Assembly (NCBI RefSeq): GCF_002892835.1
Contig: NZ_PJMB01000016.1
Coordinates: 1 to 50,791 of the forward strand
Source of the DNA: Arthrobacter sp. AFG7.2
Lineage (GTDB): Bacteria > Actinomycetota > Actinomycetes > Actinomycetales > Micrococcaceae
Reading direction: 5' to 3'
DNA length: 50,791 bases
Shown here: positions 15,093-23,237 of the stretch, piece after piece
Layout of the letters: every line of letters begins with the position of its first letter
Numbering within the stretch: position 1 is the stretch's first letter
The notes under the pieces: model-generated
The model's database searches: none
Told to the model about the DNA's origin: nothing
What the model saw: the letters and a program-made list of their open reading frames with translations, nothing else
Translations under genes and position numbers: made by a program

Positions 15093-16412
15093 ATGCCCAC
15101 CCCGAAGGCCCTGCGGCCCTTTGCCCATCGCGAGTACCGGGTACTGATAGCGGCGCTGGCCATCTCCATTTTCGGTTCCGGCATGTGGGCCGTGGCCATG
15201 GTCTACCAGGTGATCCATCTGGGTGGCGGTCCGCTCGAACTTTCCCTGGTGGCCGCCGCCGGCAGCGTGGGGCTGGTGGCGTTCGTCCTGGCCGGCGGGA
15301 TTGCTGCGGACCGGATTCCCCAGCGAAGGCTGATCATCGCGGTGGAAGGAGCCAACCTGGCGGTGATCGCCACCGTGAGCGGGCTGGCCATGGCGGACCT
15401 GCTCCAGTTGTGGCACGTCGCGGCAGGTTCCTTTGTCCTCGGCGTCGGGGCTGCCTTCTTCTTCCCCGCCTATTCGGCGATACTGCCGCGCATCCTTCCC
15501 GCCCAGGACCTGCTGGCAGCAAACGGGATGGAAGGCTCCATGCGCCCCGTCCTCCAGCAGGCGGCCGGTCCGGCCGTGGCCGGGATGGTGGTGGCTGCCC
15601 TCTCGCCGTCGCACGCGGTCACGGCGGTGGCGGCATGCCACCTCCTGGCATTCATCGTGCTGAACTTCCTGGGCCAGCATGCATTGGCAGCTCCCGTGAA
15701 CGGCGTGGGGAGCACCGGCGGCGGACCGGAAGACGGGGACGTCCGCAGGCAATCCTTCGTCCAGGACCTGCGTGAGGGAGTCGTCTACACCCTGCGCACC
15801 CCATGGCTGTTATGGACCCTTTTGTGGGCGTGCATCTCGGTGCTGTTCCTGATCGGCCCCATCGAGGTCCTGCTGCCATTTGTGGTGCGCGACCAGCTGG
15901 GCGGGGATGCCCGCATGTTCGGTTTCCTGCTGGCCGTGATGGGGGTGGGCGCCGCCCTGGGCTCGCTGCTGACGGCGTCCTTCCGGCTGCCGCGCCGCTA
16001 CCTGACAGTGATGATGGTGTCCTGGGGTGCGGGCAGCCTGCCGCTGGCCGCCGTCGGCATCATGGACAATTTCTGGGCCATCGCCGCGGCGCTGTTCATT
16101 TTCGGCGCCACCGGCAGCGTGGGCATGGTGATCTGGGGCACGCTGCTGCAGCGCCGGGTTCCGCCACATCTGCTGGGCCGGGTGTCCAGCCTGGACTTCT
16201 TCGTCTCGCTCGCCCTGATGCCGGTCTCCATGGCTTTGGCCGGGCCGGCAGCCGAAGTCCTGCCCATCTGGCTGATCTTCCTGGTGGCCGGCGGCGTGTG
16301 CCCGGTCATGGCGGTGATCGCCATGGCTGTTGCGCGGATGCCCGACGACGAACTCGCCCACCCCCTGGACCATTCCCCGCAGGTGGAGCGCACCGGGGCC
16401 GGGGGCAGCTAG
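15093..16412 (+). CDS. MFS transporter (MFS_3/EntS-like)
   Basis: The 439-residue protein has twelve predicted helices and the features of the MFS_3 group (enterobactin-exporter-like): REYRVLIAALAISIFGSGMWAVAM at the start, the loop-2/3 motif GGIAADRIPQRRLI (about 69-82), and ANGMEGSMRPVLQQAAGPAVAG at helix 5. This group mostly exports small molecules, using the proton gradient. The substrate cannot be read from sequence. It is convergent with the GH65 gene, only 19 bp apart, with no terminator visible between them. Confidence 0.85.
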   Translation: MPTPKALRPFAHREYRVLIAALAISIFGSGMWAVAMVYQVIHLGGGPLELSLVAAAGSVGLVAFVLAGGIAADRIPQRRLIIAVEGANLAVIATVSGLAMADLLQLWHVAAGSFVLGVGAAFFFPAYSAILPRILPAQDLLAANGMEGSMRPVLQQAAGPAVAGMVVAALSPSHAVTAVAACHLLAFIVLNFLGQHALAAPVNGVGSTGGGPEDGDVRRQSFVQDLREGVVYTLRTPWLLWTLLWACISVLFLIGPIEVLLPFVVRDQLGGDARMFGFLLAVMGVGAALGSLLTASFRLPRRYLTVMMVSWGAGSLPLAAVGIMDNFWAIAAALFIFGATGSVGMVIWGTLLQRRVPPHLLGRVSSLDFFVSLALMPVSMALAGPAAEVLPIWLIFLVAGGVCPVMAVIAMAVARMPDDELAHPLDHSPQVERTGAGGS

Positions 16413-16431
16413 CCAGCGGCGCCCCCGGCGC

Positions 16432-18774
16432 CTACTCCTGGACGCGAACCACCGGGATGCTGGCCGTCGGATGTCCGCTGGGAAACACTGTCGGATCCGG
16501 TTGCAGCACCGGCTCCAGCGCCACCTTGACCGGTTCCGCGCCTACCGTGAGCTGCTCGCCGCGGACGTTCACCTCCAGGGCCTCCCCTTCGCGGAGGGTG
16601 AGCAGGATGGCGCCGGTCTCGAGTTCCACCAGCAGCAGGCGGCCCCGGATCTTGAGGTGGAAGGCGAGCCCGTCCCACTCCAGCGGCAGCCGGGGGTCGA
16701 AGTAAGGCACCGGGCCCTGGTCACGCAACCCGGCGAAACCGCAGACCAGGGAGCTCCACACTCCGCCGGTGGAGGCGATGTGCACGCCGTCGATGGTGTT
16801 GCCGTGCGTGTCATCCAGGTCGATGAACACGGCGTTCGTGAAGTGCTCCAGCGCTTCACGGGAGTACCCCACCTCCGCGGCCATGATGCCCTGGACACAG
16901 GCAGACAGTGTCGAGTCCCCGGTTGTCAGGGGGTCGTAGAAATCGAAGGCGCGGTGTTTTTCCTCGGCCGTGAAGTCCTGCCACTGCAGGAACATGGCCA
17001 GCACCGTGTCCGCCTGCTTGAGGACCTGGTGGCGGTAGATCACCAGCGGATGGAAGTGCAGGAGCAGCGGGTACTTGTCACGGGGCGTGGCCCAGTCCCA
17101 CGGCTCCAGCGTCATGAAGTCATTGTCCTGCGAGTGGACCTGCATCCGGTCATCAAAGGGCAGCTGCATGCGGTTCGCGGCCGCCTCCCACAACTGCCGT
17201 TCCTCGTGGCTGATGCCGTCGTGCTCCAGCGCGGCCGCGGCACGCAGGTTGAAGCGCGCCATCACGTTGGTGTACAGGTTGTCGTTGACCACCGCGGTGT
17301 ATTCATCCGGCCCGGTCACGCCGTGGATATGGAAGAGCCCGTCCTTGCCGAAGAAGCCCAGCGAGATCCACATGCGTGCTGTCTCAATCAGCAGTTCCGC
17401 GCCCATCCCGTCGCGGAAGCCGGTGTCTTCAGTGGCCCAGACATACCGGTTGGCAGCGAAGGCGATGGCGGCGGCAATGTGGAACTGCGCTGTACCCGCC
17501 GCGTAATAGGCACTGGCCTCCAGCCCGTTGATGGTGCGCCACGGGAACAGGGCGCCGTCCACGCTCAGCTCCTTGGCCCGGACCTTGGCGTCGGGAAGCA
17601 TGCCGTGGCGGAACTCGAGGACCTGGCGGGCGCCGTCGGGATTGGTGTAGGTCAGGTAGGGCAGAAGGTAGACCTCCTGGTCCCAGAAATAATGGCCCTC
17701 ATAACCGGAGCCCGTGACGCCCTTGGCGGGAATGCCGGCAACATCGGCGCGGGCTGTTGCCTGGGCAAGCTGGAAAAGGTTCCACCGGATGGCCTGCTGC
17801 AGCTCGGACTGGCCGTGGACCACAATGTCCGAGCTGGCCCAGTAGTCGCGGTAATGCGCTTCGCTCTCGGCAAAGATCTCGGCTACGGAACGGAGTCCTT
17901 CTTCCGCAGCCGCGGCAGGGTCAACAGACGGATCCTGGATTGCGGGGCCGGCCGCGTAACTGACGCTTTTTTCCAGGCGGAAGGGCTCGGCCGGCCCGAC
18001 AGCGAGCACATACCGGACGCTGCTGTCGTCCTGGTCCACCAGCGTTTCGAAAGGCTGGTGGCCCGCGGATGTCCAGTGGTCCACGGCAACGCCCACCCGC
18101 TGCTTCGATTCGGCAGCTTCCCAGGCAAGACGGAGCGACCCGTCGCCGCCGTCGAGGCGCAGGGGCAGCAGGACGCGCCCGGCGTGCCGGCCTGCCCTGC
18201 GGGGATCGTGGACCGAGTGGTCCTCCACCGGCTGGTCCTGCCGGTTGATCAACGAGGAGGTGACGTCCACGGAAACATCACGGTCCGTGGCCACCTCGAG
18301 GGAAATGCCCAGGGCTCCGCGCGTAGCGAATCCGACGGCGCGCTGCTCGGTGGTGGTGACGACGGCGCCGGAGCGGCACTGCCAGGTGACACGGCACTCG
18401 TACACACCGGTGGAGAAGTCAACCGAGCGGCGGTAGTCCAGCACCTCCGATTCGGCAAGGCTCAGCGGCTCCCCGTCCAGGATGACGGTGAAGTTGTTGG
18501 CATCGGGGATGTAGAGAATGCGCTGGCCGGTGCGGGCAAAGCCGAAGGCGTTCTCCGCGTGCTTGATGTCCCAGATTTCGTGCAGCCCGTTAATGAAGCT
18601 GCCCGGCAGGTCGGCATCAGCGGCCGCCCAGTGGGCGCCCCGGATCCCCAGGTGCCCGTTGCCCAGAGCAAACAGGGTCTCCAGTGTCCCCTCGCTGCCC
18701 GGGTCGTGGCGGGTTTCCACGAGTTGCCAGGGTGTGTTGGGGAATCTTTCGCGGTCCGCGGAGATCAGAGCCAT
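16432..18774 (-). CDS. Glycoside hydrolase family 65 disaccharide phosphorylase
   Basis: The 780-residue enzyme has the GH65 layout: an N-terminal beta-sandwich (LFALGNGHLGIRGAH near 34-48), a helical barrel with YFWDQEVYLLPYL, and the catalytic acid Glu491 in VTGPDEYTAVVNDNLYTN, then a C-terminal jelly roll. GH65 phosphorylases cleave alpha-glucosides such as maltose, trehalose, kojibiose or nigerose with inverting phosphorolysis, yielding beta-glucose 1-phosphate and glucose. The preceding gene on the strand is a beta-phosphoglucomutase, which converts that product to glucose 6-phosphate. AAGGA lies 9 nt before the ATG. Which disaccharide is used cannot be decided here. No sugar importer is adjacent. 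Confidence 0.9.
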   Translation of the reverse strand: MALISADRERFPNTPWQLVETRHDPGSEGTLETLFALGNGHLGIRGAHWAAADADLPGSFINGLHEIWDIKHAENAFGFARTGQRILYIPDANNFTVILDGEPLSLAESEVLDYRRSVDFSTGVYECRVTWQCRSGAVVTTTEQRAVGFATRGALGISLEVATDRDVSVDVTSSLINRQDQPVEDHSVHDPRRAGRHAGRVLLPLRLDGGDGSLRLAWEAAESKQRVGVAVDHWTSAGHQPFETLVDQDDSSVRYVLAVGPAEPFRLEKSVSYAAGPAIQDPSVDPAAAAEEGLRSVAEIFAESEAHYRDYWASSDIVVHGQSELQQAIRWNLFQLAQATARADVAGIPAKGVTGSGYEGHYFWDQEVYLLPYLTYTNPDGARQVLEFRHGMLPDAKVRAKELSVDGALFPWRTINGLEASAYYAAGTAQFHIAAAIAFAANRYVWATEDTGFRDGMGAELLIETARMWISLGFFGKDGLFHIHGVTGPDEYTAVVNDNLYTNVMARFNLRAAAALEHDGISHEERQLWEAAANRMQLPFDDRMQVHSQDNDFMTLEPWDWATPRDKYPLLLHFHPLVIYRHQVLKQADTVLAMFLQWQDFTAEEKHRAFDFYDPLTTGDSTLSACVQGIMAAEVGYSREALEHFTNAVFIDLDDTHGNTIDGVHIASTGGVWSSLVCGFAGLRDQGPVPYFDPRLPLEWDGLAFHLKIRGRLLLVELETGAILLTLREGEALEVNVRGEQLTVGAEPVKVALEPVLQPDPTVFPSGHPTASIPVVRVQE

Positions 18775-18908
18775 GGTGTTGGGGTCCTTGTGCGTGTGCT
18801 GCAGCTGTCATGGGCCGCTTTTGGGCTTGGCAGCTTGGGGGTGCTGCTTGCTAAGTAATTCGTTGGGTTGCGGTGCCGGGGTTGGGGTGCCGGCGGATGC
18901 GAAAGCTG

Positions 18909-19658
18909 TTAGAGGAGCTCGTCGAGGTCGTTGACCACAAGGGTGGCTCCGGCGTCGAGCAGGGTTTGCCGTCCGGCGCCCCGGTCCACGCCGATGACGG
19001 AGTGGAAGGACCCGGCGTCCCCTGCCTGGACGCCGGAGACGGCGTCCTCCACCACGACGCATTCGCGGCTCGGCAGATCCAGCAGCCGGGCAGCGTACTC
19101 ATAGGTGGCAGGGCTCGGCTTGCCCGGCAGGCCTTCGCCGGCCGCCACCACGCCGTCCACCACCACGGGGAAGTGGGAACTGAGTCCCGCTGCCGCGAGC
19201 ACTGCAGGTGCGTTGCGGGAGGAAGAGACGACGGCGACCTTCAGCCCACGCTCCAGCGCAGCTTCGAGGAAACGCACCGAGCCTTCGAAGGGCTCCACCC
19301 CGGCGCTCACGATGTCGTTGAAAATCCGGTTCTTTCGGTTTCCCAGGCCCTGCACGGTGGTGCTGGAGGGGTCATCGTCAATGGGACCCTCGGGAAGCAC
19401 AATGCCGCGCGAGGCAAGGAAGTCGCGGACGCCGTCGAAGCGCGGCTTACCGTCGATGTGGTCGAAGTAGTCGCTTTCGCGGTAACCGGCCACATGCGGC
19501 TGTGACGCGAGGTAGCCCTCGAACAGTTCCTGCCATGCCTGCTCGTGGACGGTTGCCGTGGGGGTCAGCACCCCGTCCAGGTCGAAGAGAATGGCGGACG
19601 CACCTGCCCAGGCGGAGAGTTCGCCGGCTGCATGGTTTGTTGCCGTGGTTTCACTCAT
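18909..19658 (-). CDS. pgmB: Beta-phosphoglucomutase-like HAD hydrolase
   Basis: The 249-residue HAD protein has FDLDGVLTPTATVHEQAW with nucleophile Asp26 and acid/base Asp28, motif II VVSSSRNAPAVL, motif III Lys in GLPGKPSPATYEYAA, and motif IV VVEDAVSGVQAG. The SSSRN pattern and the cap sequence match beta-phosphoglucomutases, which interconvert beta-glucose 1-phosphate and glucose 6-phosphate. It stands 134 bp upstream of the GH65 gene in the same direction; the gap holds nothing recognisable. A LacI-type operator overlaps the promoter 313 bp upstream. Confidence 0.87.
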   Translation of the reverse strand: MSETTATNHAAGELSAWAGASAILFDLDGVLTPTATVHEQAWQELFEGYLASQPHVAGYRESDYFDHIDGKPRFDGVRDFLASRGIVLPEGPIDDDPSSTTVQGLGNRKNRIFNDIVSAGVEPFEGSVRFLEAALERGLKVAVVSSSRNAPAVLAAAGLSSHFPVVVDGVVAAGEGLPGKPSPATYEYAARLLDLPSRECVVVEDAVSGVQAGDAGSFHSVIGVDRGAGRQTLLDAGATLVVNDLDELL

Positions 19659-19970
19659 GGGGATGGGTTGTCCTTTCAGGACGGCAGGCAGCCTCGAAGG
19701 AGGAATGCTGTGGAGTGTGGAGGCGCCAATGCCCTGATGATCTGCCGGTGCGTGGTCGAATGCCTGCGGAGGAATGCGGCGGCCGCGACCCTGCTGATCG
19801 GTGTATCCCTCTAATCATGAGCACCTTACCGCCGCCAGACAAGCCCGGGAACGACCAATTCCCGCCTGCCGGGCAAAAAGTATCGGCCCGCCTACGGTTG
19901 CAGCACTCCGCTCCCACCGCGCCGATCTCCTTGTCCGCCCAGTTCAGTGCCCATATCAGGGCCGAGGACG
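19659..19970 (-). other. Long untranslated leader of the pgmB-GH65 unit
   Basis: Between the predicted promoter and the pgmB ATG lie about 310 bp without a convincing gene on either strand. The short frames here have no family match or are shadows. The length is unusual for this compact region; a leader peptide or RNA structure is possible but I see no clear riboswitch fold. Confidence 0.3.
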
Positions 19971-20000
19971 AGTGTAAGCGCTTACAAATCCGATCAGCAA
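19971..20000 (-). promoter_or_regulatory. Promoter with overlapping LacI-type operator
   Basis: On the minus strand TTGCTG (19995-20000) and TACACT (19971-19976) are spaced by 18 bp. A perfect 14-bp palindrome TGTAAGCGCTTACA (19973-19986), with the CG centre and AAGCGCTT core typical of LacI/GalR-family operators, covers the spacer and -10. It should make pgmB-GH65 transcription repressible by a LacI-family protein encoded elsewhere. Confidence 0.65.
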
Positions 20001-20059
20001 CTGTTTTTTCTCCAGCCGCTAATGTGACGCACTTCTCACTTCTCCGGCAGCACCCGGCG

Positions 20060-20698
20060 TCAGCTTTTGGACGAACCGTCCGGCCTGAGAACGTAGTGGC
20101 GCAGGAAGACGCTCACATCCACCATCTCCGTCTTGGACATTGCATGCCCCATCCCGGGGTAGGTCCTGGCCGTGAGCAGGGTGTTCTGCTGAAGCCACTC
20201 CCCTGTGTAGGCGATGGCGTCCTCGTTGATCACCAGGTCCGCCTTGTCCCGCCCCCAGAAGAAGGGCGGCTTGGTGTCGAACGATTCCGTCAGGGACAAC
20301 AGTTCGTTTTGGAGCACAAAGCCGGATAGCCCCACAACCGCTTCGTAATCCTTGGGGTGGAGCCGCAGCAGCGTGCTCGCCATCGCCATGCCCTGGGAGT
20401 AGCCCAGCAGGCTCACGCTGCTGTGCTGGGCCTTGACACTGTTGATCCACGCCTGCACCGCGCTCGTGGCCCTGATGACGTCGACGAAGTCATTGGCCAG
20501 GAAGTAGTCCAGCAGGAACCAGCCATAGTGGTCCCCAATGTCCATGGGGGCGCGCAGGGCCGCGCACGTGAATTCCGCCGGAAGGTACTCAAACAAACGG
20601 ACCATGCGCGATTCATCAGTGCCATACCCGTGCATCATGACCAGCAGGGGCGTGCCCGCGCGCTCGCCTTCCGGCTTGGACCAAACGACTGTTTCCAT
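20060..20698 (-). CDS. Alpha/beta hydrolase, phospholipase/carboxylesterase type
   Basis: The 212-residue serine hydrolase belongs to the YpfH/carboxylesterase 2 group: LLVMMHGYGTDES forms the oxyanion loop, Ser101 in LLGYSQGMAMAS is the nucleophile, an Asp in KADLVINEDAIAYT and the His in PGMGHAMSKTEM complete the triad. It should cleave short-chain esters or lysophospholipids in the cytoplasm. There is no signal peptide. It stands alone, between the long leader of pgmB and the DUF6458 gene. Natural substrate unknown. Confidence 0.85.
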   Translation of the reverse strand: METVVWSKPEGERAGTPLLVMMHGYGTDESRMVRLFEYLPAEFTCAALRAPMDIGDHYGWFLLDYFLANDFVDVIRATSAVQAWINSVKAQHSSVSLLGYSQGMAMASTLLRLHPKDYEAVVGLSGFVLQNELLSLTESFDTKPPFFWGRDKADLVINEDAIAYTGEWLQQNTLLTARTYPGMGHAMSKTEMVDVSVFLRHYVLRPDGSSKS

Positions 20699-20876
20699 CG
20701 AATCAGCCTAGCCAAGCGGCGGCGCCCACACGGCCAAGCCGTGCCGGCGGGGACGCGGCAGGACCACGGGCCCATAGGCCCCATCCTCCACAGTGGCACC
20801 AGCACAACGAAAGGGTTACACGCCACCCGGAAGCATTGAACACGGCAACGCGGCGCTGTAGCGTGACGATTAACGG

Positions 20877-20889
20877 ACAGCATGCTTAG
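20877..20889 (+). promoter_or_regulatory. AGCATGCTTAG site upstream of the DUF6458 gene
   Basis: ACAGCATGCTTAG matches the right half and centre of the palindrome seen at dps, but its left arm is degraded (ACAG in place of TAAG). It ends 53 nt before the ATG, the same distance as at dps (54) and the EcsC gene (50). Confidence 0.45.
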
Positions 20890-20942
20890 CAACCGTCAAC
20901 GGGTTAAGACCAGGCCCGGCCCACAATCAAGGAGCAACTCCC

Positions 20943-21200
20943 ATGAGAATCGGATCTTCCATCTTCCTCATCGCCCTCGGCGCCATTCTCGCCTGGGCGG
21001 TGGCCCCGGGCCTCATCCCCTTTGTGGACCAGGTACTCATCGGCTACATCCTCATTGCGGTAGGCGTCATTGGCCTCATCGCCTCGCTCATCCTCGCCTC
21101 CCCCGGCCGCACCAGGCGCGTGAGCGAAAGCCGCTCGGTGGTGGATCCGAATACAGGGGAACGCATTACCCGGAACGAAAGCCGCGACGGCGGACTGTAA
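20943..21200 (+). CDS. DUF6458 family small membrane protein
   Basis: The 85-residue protein starts MRIGSSIFLIALGAILAWAV and has two membrane helices (about 5-22 and 33-52, VLIGYILIAVGVIGLIASLI) followed by a short basic tail with SRSVVDPNTGERITRNES. This is the DUF6458 pattern, common in actinobacteria, without known function. AAGGAG lies 9 nt before the ATG. The gene is monocistronic: it has its own upstream palindrome and a strong terminator after it. Confidence 0.85.
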   Translation: MRIGSSIFLIALGAILAWAVAPGLIPFVDQVLIGYILIAVGVIGLIASLILASPGRTRRVSESRSVVDPNTGERITRNESRDGGL

Positions 21201-21253
21201 AAACCTGGGGAAAGTCCCCGCCGGAATAATGGCTGGAGACACATGAACCCGAC

Positions 21254-21292
21254 AAGCCGGGCCAGACCATTGCGGTGTGGCCCGGCTTTTTT
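21254..21292 (+). terminator. Rho-independent terminator
   Basis: AAGCCGGGCCA (21254-21264) pairs perfectly with TGGCCCGGCTT (21278-21288), loop 13 nt, and the run continues as TTTT. It lies 54 bp after the DUF6458 stop. Confidence 0.9.
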
Positions 21293-21338
21293 GCTGCCGC
21301 CGGTGTAGGCATCCGATTTTGTTTCGTGTGGGTTTCCA

Positions 21339-21366
21339 TTGACAAACCAACATAAGCAAAGATAAA
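21339..21366 (+). promoter_or_regulatory. Promoter of the fructose operon
   Basis: TTGACA (21339-21344), 16 bp, GATAAA (21361-21366), about 85 bp before the regulator start. Downstream, CATCATGTGATG (21381-21392) has 5-bp inverted arms and is a possible binding site for the DeoR-type regulator. Confidence 0.65.
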
Positions 21367-21451
21367 GTCAAGTAACTCAACATCATGTGATGCCAGTCAC
21401 GCACCCATCACCTGACCACAGCACCAACTGAACTTACGCAACGGAGGGTAT

Positions 21452-22258
21452 GTGTTCGCCGAGGAGCGCCAACAAAAGATTGCCGAGCTTGTAGCCGGCA
21501 GTGGCCGGGTCAGCGTGACCCTCCTGGCCGAGCGCTTCCGCATCACCACCGAAACGGTCCGCAGGGATCTTGCCACCCTTGAGAACGCCGGAACAGTGCG
21601 CCGCGTGCACGGCGGGGCCGTGGCGGCAGACCGGTTCAGCACTACAGAGGAAAGCGTCACCGAACGCGCCATCCAGCGGCCTGACCAAAAGATCCGGATT
21701 GCAGAGGCCGCATTGGCCCTCATTCCACGGAACTCCGGGGGAAGCGTCCTGATCGACGGCGGCACCACCACTGAAGTCCTGGCTGACATGCTCTCCCGGC
21801 ACGCCGCCGTCGAACCGTCCGACGGGAACGGGTTGCACCACGAACTGGTAGCCATCACGCACGCCGTTCCGATCGCCGGCAAGCTGTCCAACGTCCCCGG
21901 CATCGCCCTCGATGTCCTGGGTGGCCGGATACGCGGCATCACCCAGGTGGCTGTAGGGCAGGCAACGGTGGACGCCGCCGGCAGGCTCCGGCCGGACATC
22001 GCTTTCATCGGCACCAACGGAATCCACGCACGTTTTGGCCTGAGCACTCCCGATCCTGAAGAAGCCGCCGTCAAGGCGGCCTTCGTCCATTCGGCCCGCC
22101 GCATTGTGGTGCTGGCCGATTCCTCCAAGCTGGACACGGAAACCCTGGTCCAGTTCGCCTCTCTGAAAGATCTGGACACCTTGATTACAGACAGCCAGCC
22201 AGGCCCGGAACTCGCGGCCGCCCTGGAAGAAGCAGGCGTTGACGTGGTGATCGCATGA
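21452..22258 (+). CDS. fruR: DeoR/GlpR family regulator of the fructose operon
   Basis: The 268-residue protein has an N-terminal DeoR helix-turn-helix (EERQQKIAELVAGSGRVSVTLLAERFRITTETVRRDL split around residues 4-40, then VRRVHGGAV) and a C-terminal DeoRC sugar-phosphate domain with VLIDGGTTTEVLADML, IAFIGTNGI and VVLADSSKLD. The start is GTG, preceded by GGAGGG. Its stop overlaps the fruK start (ATGA), so it is part of the operon and likely autoregulated; fructose 1-phosphate is the expected effector by family analogy. Confidence 0.88.
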   Translation: MFAEERQQKIAELVAGSGRVSVTLLAERFRITTETVRRDLATLENAGTVRRVHGGAVAADRFSTTEESVTERAIQRPDQKIRIAEAALALIPRNSGGSVLIDGGTTTEVLADMLSRHAAVEPSDGNGLHHELVAITHAVPIAGKLSNVPGIALDVLGGRIRGITQVAVGQATVDAAGRLRPDIAFIGTNGIHARFGLSTPDPEEAAVKAAFVHSARRIVVLADSSKLDTETLVQFASLKDLDTLITDSQPGPELAAALEEAGVDVVIA

Positions 22259-23235
22259 TCGTCACGTTTACCGCCAACCCAAGCCTGGACCGGACAGTTG
22301 CACTCCCCGGCCCTTTGGAACGGGGCGAAGTACAGCGCGCCGTTTCCGTAAGCCAGGAGTCCGGCGGCAAGGGCGTTAACGTTTCGCGCGCCCTGGTTGC
22401 TTCCGGCCTGGAATCCATAGCGGTCCTTCCCGGCGCGGACAGTGACCCTGTCCTGGCCGGCTTGCGGGACATCGGGGTGCCCTTCGTATCGCTTCCCATC
22501 GATGAGCCGCTACGCACCAACGTTGCCCTCACCGAGCCCGGCGGGGTGACTACCAAGATCAACGAACCTGGTCCGCTCCTGGACGCCGGCCAGCAGGAGT
22601 CGCTGATCAAACTGCTGCTGGAAAGCTCCCGCGGAGCACGCTGGGTGGTCCTTGCCGGTTCGCTCCCGCCGGGTTTTCCAGCGGACTTCTACGCTACGGT
22701 ATCCGGCCGGATCCGGGCGGCCGGAGACGGCCGCGCACCGCATATCGCCGTGGATTCTTCCGGACCGCCGCTCGCAGCGGCGATGTCCGGAGACGGTTCC
22801 GGGAAACCGGACCTCCTCAAGCCCAACGCCGAAGAACTGGCGGAACTGGCTGCAGCAGCCGGCTTTGCCACGGCCACCGCTGACGAACTGGAAGCGGATC
22901 CGGGGGCTGCCGCGGCAGCCGCCGCCGCCGTCGTGCGTTCGGGTGTGGGTGCTGTGCTGGCAACTCTCGGATCCAAGGGAGCTGTCCTGGTTACGGCCGA
23001 CGGCGCGTGGCTGGCCACGCATCCGCCGGTCGCCGCAGTGAGCACGGTGGGCGCGGGCGATTCCGCACTGGCCGGCTATCTGCTCGCCCACAGCCAGGGC
23101 GCCGCCCCGGCTGATTGCCTGCGTCAGGCTGTGGCCCACGGTGCCGCAGCCGCCTCCCTGCCCGGTTCCACGGTTCCGGCAGTACACCAAACCACCCCGG
23201 ATGCCGTAACCATCACGGCCCTTCGAAAGGATTGA
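22255..23235 (+). CDS. fruK: 1-phosphofructokinase
   Basis: The 326-residue PfkB-family kinase phosphorylates fructose 1-phosphate to fructose 1,6-bisphosphate with ATP. Seen: MIVTFTANPSLDRTVAL at the start, the substrate loop QESGGKGVNVSRAL, KPNAEEL, and the ATP/catalytic segment STVGAGDSALAGYL with the base Asp. An Ala-rich stretch (PGAAAAAAAAVV) precedes the final domain. The gene sits between fruR (4-bp overlap) and the PTS permease gene (2-bp gap), so it handles the product of that transporter. Confidence 0.93.
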   Translation: MIVTFTANPSLDRTVALPGPLERGEVQRAVSVSQESGGKGVNVSRALVASGLESIAVLPGADSDPVLAGLRDIGVPFVSLPIDEPLRTNVALTEPGGVTTKINEPGPLLDAGQQESLIKLLLESSRGARWVVLAGSLPPGFPADFYATVSGRIRAAGDGRAPHIAVDSSGPPLAAAMSGDGSGKPDLLKPNAEELAELAAAAGFATATADELEADPGAAAAAAAAVVRSGVGAVLATLGSKGAVLVTADGAWLATHPPVAAVSTVGAGDSALAGYLLAHSQGAAPADCLRQAVAHGAAAASLPGSTVPAVHQTTPDAVTITALRKD

Positions 23236-23237
23236 CA

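Noticed and set aside
16330..18858. 842-codon open frame on the plus strand
   Set aside because: Antisense shadow of the GH65 gene, whose catalytic motifs are intact on the other strand.
19800..20059. Plus-strand frame starting MSTLPPPDKPGND before the esterase gene
   Set aside because: It runs on as a shadow of the esterase gene and shows no domain; possible remnant but unsupported.
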